From NCBI GenBank assembly GCA_023431045.1, contig JAEYXZ010000049.1, positions 1-15,197 on the forward strand: 15,197 bases of DNA, read 5' to 3'. Made by a program: the position numbers and the translations under genes. The notes under the pieces are model-generated. The model was not told the DNA's origin and searched no databases. It saw only the letters and a program-made list of their open reading frames with translations. This DNA is from Bacillota bacterium (GTDB lineage: Bacteria > Bacillota_I > Bacilli_A > Acholeplasmatales > Acholeplasmataceae). Shown piece by piece: positions 6,470 to 13,706 of the stretch (position 1 is the first letter of the stretch; each line of letters starts with the position of its first letter).

Positions 6470-7537
6470 ATGTTTCTTGCCTTAAAAGAATTAGCACATT
6501 CAAAAAAGAAATTTGCTTTAATTATTGCTGTTGTTATATTAGTTAGTTATTTAGTATATTTTCTAACATCCTTAGCTTACGGACTTGCAAGTTCATATAC
6601 CGATGCAGTCAACAAGTGGGAAAGTGATCAAGTTGTAATCACGGTTGATGCAAATGATAATATGATGATGTCATTTATTATGCCAAATGATTTTGAAGAT
6701 CTCGAAGTGACCGGTTCAAAAGCTAAACTTGGTCTATTTCCAGCTGTTATTAAAAATCCTGAAGCATCAGATGATATTGATACCAGACTTAACATATATT
6801 TATTTGGAATCGAAGATGATTCATTCTTAAAACCAACCGATGCAACTCAAACGATCAGTGGTTATCAAGTAATTGTTAGTGATGAACTTCAAAATGAAGG
6901 ATATGAAATCGGTGATAGAATTGCAATCTCAGGTAGTGATATTGAACTAGAGATTGTTGGTTTTACAGCAAAAGCAACGTATCAAACAGCTCCGGTTATT
7001 TATGTTGATTTAGCAACTTGGCAAGAGTACCGATTCTCAACTGAAACACCACCACCACTATTTAGCAGCATCATCGTAAGAGGTGAAATTAACTCGATTG
7101 ATAGTAAATTTGCGACCTATACAATTGATGATTATATCTTTACTTTACCTGGATATACTGCGCAAGTTCTAACATTCTCAATTATGATCATTTTCTTAAT
7201 CATCATTGTAGCATTTGTTTTAGGTATCTTTATCTACGTCTTAACAATCCAAAAGACTCCAATGTTTGGTGTTATGAAAGCTCAAGGTATTTCTAACTTC
7301 TATATCTCAAGCTCAGTATTACTCCAAACAATTGTCATCGTTGCAATTGGGATCTTGATTGGTTTAGTCTTAACAGAAGTATCAGTGTTCTTCTTAAGTA
7401 GTTTTGTTCCACTTGCTACAAATCTATTATTCTATGTTGTTATTACACTTGCATTTTTCTTATTTGCAATATTTGGTGGATTATTCTCAGTTAAAGCAGT
7501 ATTGAAGATTGATCCATTAAGAGCTATCGGAGGTTAA
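6470..7537 (+). CDS. FtsX-type ABC transporter permease
   Basis: This 355-residue membrane protein has the FtsX/MacB/DevC plan. One N-terminal helix (about 14-38) is followed by an extracellular domain of roughly 190 residues and three C-terminal helices (about 230-256, 278-305, 312-340). The cytoplasmic loop after the second helix has Q-K-T-P-M-F-G-V-M-K-A-Q-G, the coupling region typical of this family. The C-terminus D-P-L-R-A-I-G-G is also typical. Such permeases are mechanotransmission-type systems that move lipoproteins, peptides or lipids, or drive extracellular events, rather than importing solutes. The gene starts 2 nt after the peroxidase stop with a GGGAG ribosome binding site. Its ATPase follows 1 nt after the stop. 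I see no periplasmic-adaptor or substrate gene beside it. Confidence 0.88.
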   Translation: MFLALKELAHSKKKFALIIAVVILVSYLVYFLTSLAYGLASSYTDAVNKWESDQVVITVDANDNMMMSFIMPNDFEDLEVTGSKAKLGLFPAVIKNPEASDDIDTRLNIYLFGIEDDSFLKPTDATQTISGYQVIVSDELQNEGYEIGDRIAISGSDIELEIVGFTAKATYQTAPVIYVDLATWQEYRFSTETPPPLFSSIIVRGEINSIDSKFATYTIDDYIFTLPGYTAQVLTFSIMIIFLIIIVAFVLGIFIYVLTIQKTPMFGVMKAQGISNFYISSSVLLQTIVIVAIGILIGLVLTEVSVFFLSSFVPLATNLLFYVVITLAFFLFAIFGGLFSVKAVLKIDPLRAIGG

Positions 7538-7538
7538 T

Positions 7539-8222
7539 ATGAAACAACCATTAATTGAAATGAGAAACGTCACTAAAGATTTTTTACAAGCTGATGTTGT
7601 TATTAATGCTTTAAAACCAACTAACTTTATTGCCTATGAAGGTGAAATGATTGGTATTATTGGACCTTCTGGATCTGGTAAATCAACATTCTTAACGATC
7701 CTAGGTGGATTACAAAAACCAACTACAGGTCAGGTGTTTCTAAATGGAAAACCATTTAGTAATCTTTCGGTAAAAGAAAAATCAAAAGTTAGATTCAAAG
7801 AGATTGGATTTATTCTTCAAGCCTCCAATTTAATCCCATTCCTAACAATTAAAGAACAACTTGTTTTATATAATAAGATTCAAAAATCAAAGATTGATAA
7901 AGATTGGATGCAAGAATTGTTTGATAAACTTGGCGTTGATAAGTTAAAGAATAAGTATCCAAATGAGCTATCGGGTGGGGAACGTCAAAGATCAGCGATA
8001 GCAAAAGCACTTTATCATAATCCAAATGTTATCTTTGCAGATGAACCAACTGCATCACTTGATACCAATAAAGCATATGAAGTTGTTAAACTATTGGCAC
8101 GTGAAACAAAGCAACAGAAGAAAGCTACTATTATGGTAACTCATGATGAACGTATGCTTGAGTTCTGTGATAAAGTATACGTGATTGTCGATGGAGTTTT
8201 AAGTGAACGTAAAGCAAACTAG
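7539..8222 (+). CDS. ABC transporter ATP-binding protein (LolD/MacB-like)
   Basis: This 227-residue ATPase has all canonical motifs: Walker A G-P-S-G-S-G-K-S-T (42-50), Q-loop I-L-Q-A-S-N-L-I-P, signature L-S-G-G-E-R-Q-R, Walker B V-I-F-A-D-E-P-T-A-S-L-D and H-loop V-T-H-D. The short form without a C-terminal regulatory domain and the A-S-L-D D-loop match the LolD/DevA/MacB subfamily that pairs with FtsX-type permeases. It would bind the cytoplasmic loops of the permease encoded immediately upstream. GGAGG (7529-7533) lies within the last codons of the permease, 5 nt before the ATG, so translation is coupled. It is the last gene of the operon and is followed by the terminator at 8348-8378. 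Confidence 0.93.
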   Translation: MKQPLIEMRNVTKDFLQADVVINALKPTNFIAYEGEMIGIIGPSGSGKSTFLTILGGLQKPTTGQVFLNGKPFSNLSVKEKSKVRFKEIGFILQASNLIPFLTIKEQLVLYNKIQKSKIDKDWMQELFDKLGVDKLKNKYPNELSGGERQRSAIAKALYHNPNVIFADEPTASLDTNKAYEVVKLLARETKQQKKATIMVTHDERMLEFCDKVYVIVDGVLSERKAN

Positions 8223-8347
8223 GTAATAGATATAGTTTGATATCGTAGATTAAATGATTTGTTATTTATTTATTCGTATAAGAAATAAATCAAGTTTTAA
8301 TGACATACCATTTTTATAGAAAATACAGTTAGATTTAAGCAATAAAT

Positions 8348-8378
8348 GCCTTGATATATATCAAGGCGTTTTTTTTTT
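8348..8378 (+). terminator. Strong rho-independent terminator after the ABC operon
   Basis: A perfect 20-nt palindrome GCCTTGAT-ATAT-ATCAAGGC (8348-8367) is followed by G and ten T (8369-8378). It is the strongest terminator in the window. The 125 bp between the ATPase stop and this hairpin are AT-rich, with no gene or clear motif. Confidence 0.92.
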
Positions 8379-8418
8379 GTCAGACAAATATAATTGTTCG
8401 ATATTTGATGATTAATAA

Positions 8419-8427
8419 TGCTATAAT
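8419..8427 (+). promoter_or_regulatory. Extended -10 promoter of the serine dehydratase gene
   Basis: TGCTATAAT (TG at 8419-8420, TATAAT at 8422-8427) is a perfect extended -10. No clear -35 is present. The ribosome binding site AAAGGAG (8442-8448) is 5 nt before the ATG at 8454, leaving a leader of about 20 nt. The same TGCTATAAT occurs in the two-component promoter. Confidence 0.7.
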
Positions 8428-8453
8428 TATCACAGGTATTCAAAGGAGATTAT

Positions 8454-9665
8454 ATGCTATCACTTAGATCACTTTACCAAATTGGACATGGTCCATCATC
8501 ATCCCATACGATGGGACCAGCACGTGCGATTCAAATTATTAAGGATGAACATCCAGAAATTACGCATTTCCATGTAACTTTATATAACTCTTTAGCCTTG
8601 ACTGGTAAAGGCCACTTAACTGAAGATGCGATGCGTCAATCAGTTGAACCAAGAAAGATTGAATTCTCAAACAAGATTGACTTAGAAAAGTTTGCGAATA
8701 CAATTGTTGTTTTAGGTTATCAAAATGATCAGTTAGTATCCACCGATGAAGTTAAATCAACTGGTGGTGGAAGAATTGTTTTTGTTGGTCGTGAATCAGC
8801 AGAAGTACAAGTTTACCCACATAAAAGTTTTAATGAGATAAAGACTTATTGTAGAGAGCATAATTTATCACTATTTGATTATGTTGTACGTTTCGAAGGT
8901 GAAGATATTATTTCATTCCTAAAAGATATTTGGACTACGATGCAAAATGCTGTTGAACGCGGTATATCAGTTGAAGGTGTTTTACCAGGTCCGCTTAAAG
9001 TACAACGAAAAGCGAAAACACTCCATGAAAAATCAATGATGAAAGAACCCTCTGAAATCACAGAAAATAGACTAGTTAGTGCATATGCATTTGCAGTTAG
9101 TGAAGAAAATGCCGCAGGAGGAATCATTGTTACAGCTCCAACTTGTGGCGCGTGTGGTGTACTCCCAGCACTGCTTTACTATATGAGACGTAAACATAAA
9201 TTCATCGATGATGACAGAGTTATAAAGGCTTTAGCGGTTGCTGGATTGTTTGGTAATTTAATTAAACATAATGCATCAATTTCCGGGGCTGTTGCAGGAT
9301 GTCAAGCAGAAGTAGGTTCAGCATGTTCGATGGCAGCTGCAGCACATGCGACACTTTTCAATTTATCGATTAGTCAAGTAGAATACGCTGCTGAAATCGC
9401 TATGGAACACCATTTAGGACTTACTTGTGACCCAATTAATGGATATGTCCAAATCCCTTGTATCGAACGTAATGCAGTTGCCGCACTCCGTGCCATTGAT
9501 GCATGTGGGCTGGCATATTTCTTAAGTGACTCAAGAAAGATATCTTTTGACACAGTCATTGAAACTATGTATCAAACTGGATTATCAATGCATACAGATT
9601 ATAAAGAAACAAGCATCGGTGGACTTGCTAAAAACTATAAGGGTACCGATGAAAATTGCTGGTAA
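8454..9665 (+). CDS. sdaA: L-serine dehydratase, iron-sulfur-dependent, single-chain
   Basis: This 403-residue enzyme deaminates L-serine to pyruvate and ammonia in the cytoplasm using a [4Fe-4S] cluster. The N-terminal beta part has H-G-P-S-S-S-H-T-M-G-P (12-22). The catalytic alpha part has E-G-V-L-P-G-P-L-K (174-182), T-A-P-T-C-G-A-C-G (227-235), K-H-N-A-S-I-S-G-A (271-279) and C-D-P-I-N-G (325-330). C283, C325 and C336 have the same spacing (42 and 11) as the cluster ligands reported for the Legionella enzyme. C402, the penultimate residue, fits the C-terminal tail-in-mouth cysteine described there. Domain order is beta then alpha in one chain, as in E. coli SdaA, but the N-terminal part is shorter. 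The gene is a single unit with its own extended -10 promoter. It converges with a small gene 15 bp away, and no terminator is visible between them. Confidence 0.94.
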   Translation: MLSLRSLYQIGHGPSSSHTMGPARAIQIIKDEHPEITHFHVTLYNSLALTGKGHLTEDAMRQSVEPRKIEFSNKIDLEKFANTIVVLGYQNDQLVSTDEVKSTGGGRIVFVGRESAEVQVYPHKSFNEIKTYCREHNLSLFDYVVRFEGEDIISFLKDIWTTMQNAVERGISVEGVLPGPLKVQRKAKTLHEKSMMKEPSEITENRLVSAYAFAVSEENAAGGIIVTAPTCGACGVLPALLYYMRRKHKFIDDDRVIKALAVAGLFGNLIKHNASISGAVAGCQAEVGSACSMAAAAHATLFNLSISQVEYAAEIAMEHHLGLTCDPINGYVQIPCIERNAVAALRAIDACGLAYFLSDSRKISFDTVIETMYQTGLSMHTDYKETSIGGLAKNYKGTDENCW

Positions 9666-9680
9666 TACAAAAAAATGACA

Positions 9681-9881
9681 TTAGATATTGTTTAGTTTTT
9701 CATGAATGAGGTTTGATGCGATTTGAAATGCTTCAATCCGTCTCGAAGCTAAAGTGATTTGTGAGACATAACGGTTTGGATTGGGTTTTGCCTCTAATGT
9801 TTTCTTTGTCTCAATGAGTTTATGAATGGTTGAATCAATTTGAAATTTAGCACCAATCAGTTGATCTTTTGTGTAATCCAT
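9681..9881 (-). CDS. Small uncharacterised helical protein
   Basis: This is a 66-residue, probably soluble protein that I do not recognise. It has no Cys, no membrane segment and no signal peptide. It reads as two charged amphipathic helices, about 6-33 and 41-65, separated by a short K-P-N-P-N turn, which suggests a helical hairpin or a dimer. I chose the ATG at 9881 rather than the in-frame ATG at 9887. The ribosome binding site GGAGG (9889-9893) is 7 nt from the former but only 1 nt from the latter. A TATAAT lies on the minus strand at 9902-9907. The good ribosome binding site, own -10 box and coding-like composition support a real gene. Function is unknown. Confidence 0.65.
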   Translation of the reverse strand: MDYTKDQLIGAKFQIDSTIHKLIETKKTLEAKPNPNRYVSQITLASRRIEAFQIASNLIHEKLNNI

Positions 9882-9901
9882 TTTCATACCTCCGATATTC
9901 T

Positions 9902-9907
9902 ATTATA
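9902..9907 (-). promoter_or_regulatory. -10 box for the small gene
   Basis: TATAAT on the minus strand lies just downstream of the phosphodiesterase terminator and about 9 nt before the GGAGG ribosome binding site. The implied leader is very short. The expected -35 position falls within the terminator stem and does not resemble the consensus, so this call is tentative. Confidence 0.35.
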
Positions 9908-9917
9908 TGATAATTGT

Positions 9918-9952
9918 AAAAAAACTCGTTATGGACAATCCAAACGAGTTTT
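9918..9952 (-). terminator. Rho-independent terminator of the HD-GYP gene
   Basis: AAAACTCGTT (9921-9930) and AACGAGTTTT (9943-9952) form a perfect 10-bp stem. The loop contains a possible extra TGGA/TCCA pairing. Read leftward, the stem ends in a seven-T run (9918-9924 complement). It lies 8 bp past the stop codon of the phosphodiesterase gene. Confidence 0.87.
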
Positions 9953-9960
9953 CTATTAAT

Positions 9961-11895
9961 TTAAATAATCTTTGTATCCTCTTTAGGAATTACTTCTTCG
10001 ATAAATACCTTTACGAGTTTTGCATCAAACTGCTTACCACTATATTTATTGAGTTCACTAATTGCATAGTCTTTACTTTGAGCTTTTCTATATGGACGAT
10101 CTGCGGTCATCGCTTCATATGAATCACAAATTGATATGATGCGTGAGAAGAGCGGAATATCCTCACCTGACAATTTTTGTGGATAACCGTTACCATCATA
10201 TCTTTCATGGTGTGTTAAGGCGTATTTTGCAAGATCTGAATAACCATCTGCAGCTCTTAGAATATGATACCCTTTCTCCGTATGAGTCTTCATGATTTCA
10301 TATTCTTCATCAGTGAGTTTACTCGGTTTATCAAGGATTGAATCAGGAATTGAAATTTTTCCGATATCGTGGAGTAATGCTGCAATCGACAATTCATTTA
10401 AATCTTCCTTATCTAGATTTAACGCCTCACCCATCAATAGACATAACTTTTGAACTCTTTCAGAATGTTCTTTTTCAATTTGATACTTATCATTAAGTGT
10501 TTGAATTATACCTTTAATGGCATTATTTCTTAAACTAGTTGAATCAAGGATTTTACGCTTATACATTTCTGATTCAGCTTGTTTGAATATCTCATCGTTA
10601 GCTACTTGGTGATCATTTTTAATTGCGTAACCAACGGAAACATTTAAGGTAATATTTAAATACTTAAGTTTAGAGATTTTCTCGTGAATGAGACGAATAT
10701 AGCCTTTAATAAGTTTTTCACTGGTGTTAACGGCGAGAAATGCAAATGCATCTCCACCGATTCTAAATAAATCACCGATATCTTTAGAGAATTTTACGAG
10801 CGCTTTTGAGACTAACAATAATACATGATCACCATGTTCAAAGCCGTAAGCATCATTAATCAATTTTAAACCATTTAGATCCAGAAGTATGACTCCAATT
10901 GGATAGGAGTCTTCATGATCAAGACGCGCAAATTCTTCAATAAAGAAAGAACGATTAAAAACACCTGTAAGTGCATCACGTTTTGTTACATAGTCAAGTT
11001 GCATCTCTTTTTCGACTTGATCTGTGATGACTTGTACATATGAGATGATACCGCCGATTTCGTCATTCTGATCATACCATGGACGAGTCGACCATGAAGT
11101 GTAATGATTTTCACCAGTTGAGCGAATAAACGTATCTCGATTCTCACCTAGAATTTCACCTTTGAGTGAACGCTTATGTGCATCTTTGAATTTTTCTGGA
11201 ATATCTGGAAATAGTTCATAATGATTCTTTCCGATGATATCTTGGGTAATATTAAATTGCTTTTTAAACTGGTCACTTACATATAAGTAATTCATGTGCG
11301 TATCATAAACAGCGATACCACCATTATTATTTTCAATAACATTTTGCAGCATATGATTCATAAAGTTGATTTCTTTAATGGCGTTTTTCTCATTCGTTAT
11401 GTCAGTAATAATACCAACCATCCAAGCTGGATTTCCTTGTTTGTCTTTTTCAATGACTTTACCATAACAACGGAATGAACGTTCATTGTGATATTGATTG
11501 GTTAGATTGAATTCGAAAATAATGGCTGGTGAAAGACCTTGTTCAACATCTTTTATGGCATCAACAAATTTATCACCAAAAACTGGATCAATTAATGTAA
11601 TCCATTCAGTAAAAGTTAATTCAGAAGGAAAATTTTTAATATTGAGTAATTGTTTTAAAGTATAATCAAAAGAGATTTTATTGGTGGATTTTCTCCATTC
11701 CCAAATACCTGAGCGAGTGACCTCTAATATTTCTACATACTGTTGTCGAATGGAACGTACGGTTTTAGTTATTTTATAGTTTCGTTGTGCGTAGAAAAAC
11801 AAAATAACAAAACATATAATGAATAGAATTGATAAGAGAATCGTACCAATCATATAAATTGTCGCATCAAGAATCAAAAGATGAATGTTTATCAT
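9961..11895 (-). CDS. Membrane PAS-PAS-GGDEF(degenerate)-HD-GYP cyclic-di-GMP phosphodiesterase
   Basis: This 644-residue protein likely hydrolyses cyclic di-GMP. Order: one N-terminal membrane helix (about 13-35), PAS 1 (about 55-170), PAS 2 (about 180-297), GGDEF domain (300-450), HD-GYP domain (458-638). The GGDEF signature reads G380-G-D-A-F: the fourth-position Glu is Ala. The inhibitory R-x-x-D is D-I-G-D, so the site is lost. The domain is probably a sensor (for example GTP binding) rather than a cyclase. The HD-GYP residues look complete: H477, H509-D510, H538, H562-H563, D591, and the H-H-E-x-x-D-G-x-G-Y-P motif at 562-572. AAGGGAG is 7 nt from the ATG. The short match AAGG/CCTT around it could mask it. 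The gene is divergent from the diguanylate cyclase at 12066, so the two opposing enzymes share 170 bp of control DNA. Confidence 0.92.
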   Translation of the reverse strand: MINIHLLILDATIYMIGTILLSILFIICFVILFFYAQRNYKITKTVRSIRQQYVEILEVTRSGIWEWRKSTNKISFDYTLKQLLNIKNFPSELTFTEWITLIDPVFGDKFVDAIKDVEQGLSPAIIFEFNLTNQYHNERSFRCYGKVIEKDKQGNPAWMVGIITDITNEKNAIKEINFMNHMLQNVIENNNGGIAVYDTHMNYLYVSDQFKKQFNITQDIIGKNHYELFPDIPEKFKDAHKRSLKGEILGENRDTFIRSTGENHYTSWSTRPWYDQNDEIGGIISYVQVITDQVEKEMQLDYVTKRDALTGVFNRSFFIEEFARLDHEDSYPIGVILLDLNGLKLINDAYGFEHGDHVLLLVSKALVKFSKDIGDLFRIGGDAFAFLAVNTSEKLIKGYIRLIHEKISKLKYLNITLNVSVGYAIKNDHQVANDEIFKQAESEMYKRKILDSTSLRNNAIKGIIQTLNDKYQIEKEHSERVQKLCLLMGEALNLDKEDLNELSIAALLHDIGKISIPDSILDKPSKLTDEEYEIMKTHTEKGYHILRAADGYSDLAKYALTHHERYDGNGYPQKLSGEDIPLFSRIISICDSYEAMTADRPYRKAQSKDYAISELNKYSGKQFDAKLVKVFIEEVIPKEDTKII

Positions 11896-11948
11896 AAAGG
11901 TTCTCCCTTAAATGAATATGGTCATCATCCAACTATCGTCATCAGGTA

Positions 11949-11959
11949 ATTATATTTTA
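11949..11959 (-). promoter_or_regulatory. Candidate -10 region of the HD-GYP gene
   Basis: On the minus strand TAAAAT (11954-11959), preceded by TGG as an extended -10, overlaps a perfect TATAAT (11949-11954). No good -35 is seen for either. GTCATCA occurs twice just downstream in the leader (plus-strand 11921-11927 and 11938-11944). Confidence 0.4.
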
Positions 11960-11996
11960 CCATGTTATATAAAGTTCTCATAAGTAGTGATAATTC

Positions 11997-12046
11997 TTGA
12001 CATTTATCTGATGGCACGAAAATAACCTCTAGATACGTGATAAAAT
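11997..12046 (+). promoter_or_regulatory. Candidate promoter elements of the diguanylate cyclase gene
   Basis: A perfect TTGACA is present at 11997-12002. The DNA 17 bp downstream (AAATAA) is a poor -10. A TGA-TAAAAT extended -10 lies at 12038-12046, too far from TTGACA, and would start transcription at the ribosome binding site AGGAGGG (12053-12059). The promoter is probably in this stretch, but which elements act together is unclear. Confidence 0.35.
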
Positions 12047-12065
12047 AGACTTAGGAGGGTAATCT

Positions 12066-13037
12066 ATGGACTATCTAACAAAATCAAAAGAAGAGCTAAT
12101 CTTGATGATTGAAGCTCAACAACGTCTAATTTCACAGTTGATTGAAGAACAGAATCAAAATGAAACACTTGATTTTGCATGGAGTGGGAATTTAGGCCAC
12201 TGGTATTGGGATTATAAAACGAATCAAGTTACTTTTAATCCAATGAAAATCGAGGCACTTGGTTATCATATGGATGAGATTGAAAAACCAATTGGATTTG
12301 AATTTTTCACCTCAAAACTTCACCCAGATGATTATCAACCCGTGATGGACAATATGATTAAGCATCTCCAAGGATTTAGCCATGTTTATGATGTTGAGTA
12401 CCGGATTAAAACCAAGGATGGTTCTTATAAATGGTTCCATGATCGAGGTGCAGTAACCATAAGAGATGAGGATGGAAAACCTCTATTTCTAGCAGGAATT
12501 GTTTTTGACATTTCGAGTCAAAAGGGAAAACTAGAAATGTTAGTCGAGCAAACAGAAAAACTGGAAGAACAAAATATCATAGATGAAAAAACAAAAGCAT
12601 TTAATTATCGTGGATTGATTCGCAGGTTGAAATCCTCAATCCAAAATCCTAACACTATAAAACCACCGATTATTTTAATGATTGACATCGATGACTTCAA
12701 ATCAATTAATGATCAGTTTGGGCATATGGTTGGTGATGAAATCTTAATAGAACTAGTTTCCTTAATTAAACAAAATCTCAGAGACCAAGATTATATTGGA
12801 CGTTTTGGTGGTGAAGAATTCATCATTGGTTTCGACAATACATCAATAGATATTGCTAGAACTATATCTAATAGATTGTTAAAACTGGTTGCTAATTATC
12901 GATTCACTAAAAATATTCATGTGACATTTAGTGGTGGTCTAGCAAGCTATTTGGGAACCTCATTATATGATTTCATTCATTATGCTGATCAAAACTTATA
13001 TGAGGCAAAACGACGTGGTAAGAATCAAATAATATAA
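12066..13037 (+). CDS. PAS-GGDEF diguanylate cyclase
   Basis: This 323-residue soluble protein likely makes cyclic di-GMP from two GTP. An N-terminal coiled coil (about 6-33) is followed by a PAS domain (about 34-152, ending in the V-F-D-I-S strand). A second helix (155-172) links to a GGDEF domain (173-323). The active site is intact: metal-binding D207 (M-I-D207-I-D-D) and the signature G248-G-E-E-F252. The inhibitory site R239-D-Q-D242 sits exactly five residues before the signature, so product inhibition is expected. The coiled coils fit dimerisation. AGGAGGG is 6 nt before the ATG. It is divergent from a phosphodiesterase and is followed after 14 bp by an unknown membrane protein gene, so the two are probably cotranscribed. 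No membrane anchor or receiver domain is present, so control would be through the PAS ligand. Confidence 0.93.
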   Translation: MDYLTKSKEELILMIEAQQRLISQLIEEQNQNETLDFAWSGNLGHWYWDYKTNQVTFNPMKIEALGYHMDEIEKPIGFEFFTSKLHPDDYQPVMDNMIKHLQGFSHVYDVEYRIKTKDGSYKWFHDRGAVTIRDEDGKPLFLAGIVFDISSQKGKLEMLVEQTEKLEEQNIIDEKTKAFNYRGLIRRLKSSIQNPNTIKPPIILMIDIDDFKSINDQFGHMVGDEILIELVSLIKQNLRDQDYIGRFGGEEFIIGFDNTSIDIARTISNRLLKLVANYRFTKNIHVTFSGGLASYLGTSLYDFIHYADQNLYEAKRRGKNQII

Positions 13038-13051
13038 TACAGGTGATTATC

Positions 13052-13705
13052 ATGAAAGTAAAACGTCGTATTTATCAATTTAATATGATAACATTCATCA
13101 TATTTCCGATGATTTTATGGTTAGTATATTATCTTTTAACACAGTCCACTCCTTATTCAATTTCAAGAACATATTATTCAGAAATTAGATATGTGTTTAT
13201 TATCGGGATGACAATTATTTTGGTTAATCACTTCATAATGATTATCGTCGAGAAAACCAATTACTATCGTTTGGTATTAAGCATTTTATTAACGATTTGT
13301 TATAGTTTAATCTTAATGTTTCCAACCGCATACTCGGGATCAAATGAAACGCATGTAGGATTGTTTATGGTACCGATAGAGATTTCACATATCGTTCACC
13401 GCATTTCAGTTTTACTCTATTTCGGTTTATATATCGTTGACATGATTTATTTACTGTATAAGAAGAGATTAGGGTATATGGGAATTTTAATTCCATTTTA
13501 TATTATTAGTATGTTCTTACTCATAAGTGGAATTGCTTTTGATTTTAATGACTTATTCAATGGATATACATATTTGATGGAAATGGTTTTACTTGATATT
13601 TTAGCAATTTACTTTTATTTCTTATCAAAACTGACAAGTCATACATCAAGTGATATAATGAGGGATAGAAAGTATGTTCGTTTATCAAATGAAAGAAGGG
13701 ATTAA
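13052..13705 (+). CDS. Unrecognised six-helix membrane protein downstream of the diguanylate cyclase
   Basis: This is a 217-residue integral membrane protein with six predicted helices, at about 11-30, 45-67, 73-92, 113-136, 142-164 and 171-193. The basic N-terminus (K-V-K-R-R) and basic tail (about 197-217) suggest both ends are cytoplasmic. Helix 4 begins with I-S-H-I-V-H-R, two His and an Arg at the membrane border, and a loop before it has P-T-A-Y-S-G-S-N-E-T-H. These are the best candidates for functional residues. I do not recognise the family. The ATG at 13052 is preferred to the upstream GTG at 13043, because AGGTGAT (13041-13047) is itself the ribosome binding site. The 14-bp gap after the cyclase suggests a shared transcript. 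A c-di-GMP-linked membrane partner is possible, but no PilZ-like R-x-x-x-R motif is clear. The aldolase promoter lies in its last codons. Confidence 0.8.
   Translation: MKVKRRIYQFNMITFIIFPMILWLVYYLLTQSTPYSISRTYYSEIRYVFIIGMTIILVNHFIMIIVEKTNYYRLVLSILLTICYSLILMFPTAYSGSNETHVGLFMVPIEISHIVHRISVLLYFGLYIVDMIYLLYKKRLGYMGILIPFYIISMFLLISGIAFDFNDLFNGYTYLMEMVLLDILAIYFYFLSKLTSHTSSDIMRDRKYVRLSNERRD
13631..13659 (+). promoter_or_regulatory. Near-consensus promoter of the aldolase gene
   Basis: CTGACA (13631-13636) and TATAAT (13654-13659) are separated by exactly 17 bp, and the -10 has the TGA extension (TG at 13651-13652). The promoter lies inside the 3' end of the membrane-protein gene. It gives the aldolase/LacI pair its own start with a leader of about 40 nt. 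It is the best-formed promoter in the window. Confidence 0.85.
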
Positions 13706-13706
13706 T

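Noticed and set aside
8223..8347. AT-rich inverted repeat (ATTTATTT with AAATAAAT) after the ABC ATPase gene
   Set aside because: The stem is only A and T, has no T tail in the right place, and is likely chance. The real terminator is at 8348-8378.
8879..9559. Open frames on the minus strand inside the serine dehydratase gene
   Set aside because: They overlap a well-conserved enzyme in full, have no ribosome binding sites and show no protein features. They are shadows of the real gene.
9666..9680. Terminator between the convergent serine dehydratase and small gene
   Set aside because: Only 15 bp, with a run of A but no hairpin on either side.
11886..11908. Small hairpin masking the ribosome binding site of the HD-GYP gene
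   Set aside because: AAGG pairs with CCTT around a 5-nt loop, but four base pairs are too weak to claim translational control.
11896..12065. Possible c-di-GMP riboswitch between the two c-di-GMP genes
   Set aside because: I found no GEMM-type conserved core in either direction, and the leaders implied by the -10 boxes are too short.
13033..13038. TATAAT upstream of the unknown membrane protein
   Set aside because: It overlaps the cyclase stop codon, has no -35, and would start transcription at the ribosome binding site. Read-through from the cyclase is simpler.
13674..13706. Longer N-terminus for the aldolase starting at 13674
   Set aside because: It overlaps the upstream gene, lacks a ribosome binding site and adds residues not found in staphylococcal class I aldolase. 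The start at 13707 fits both criteria.
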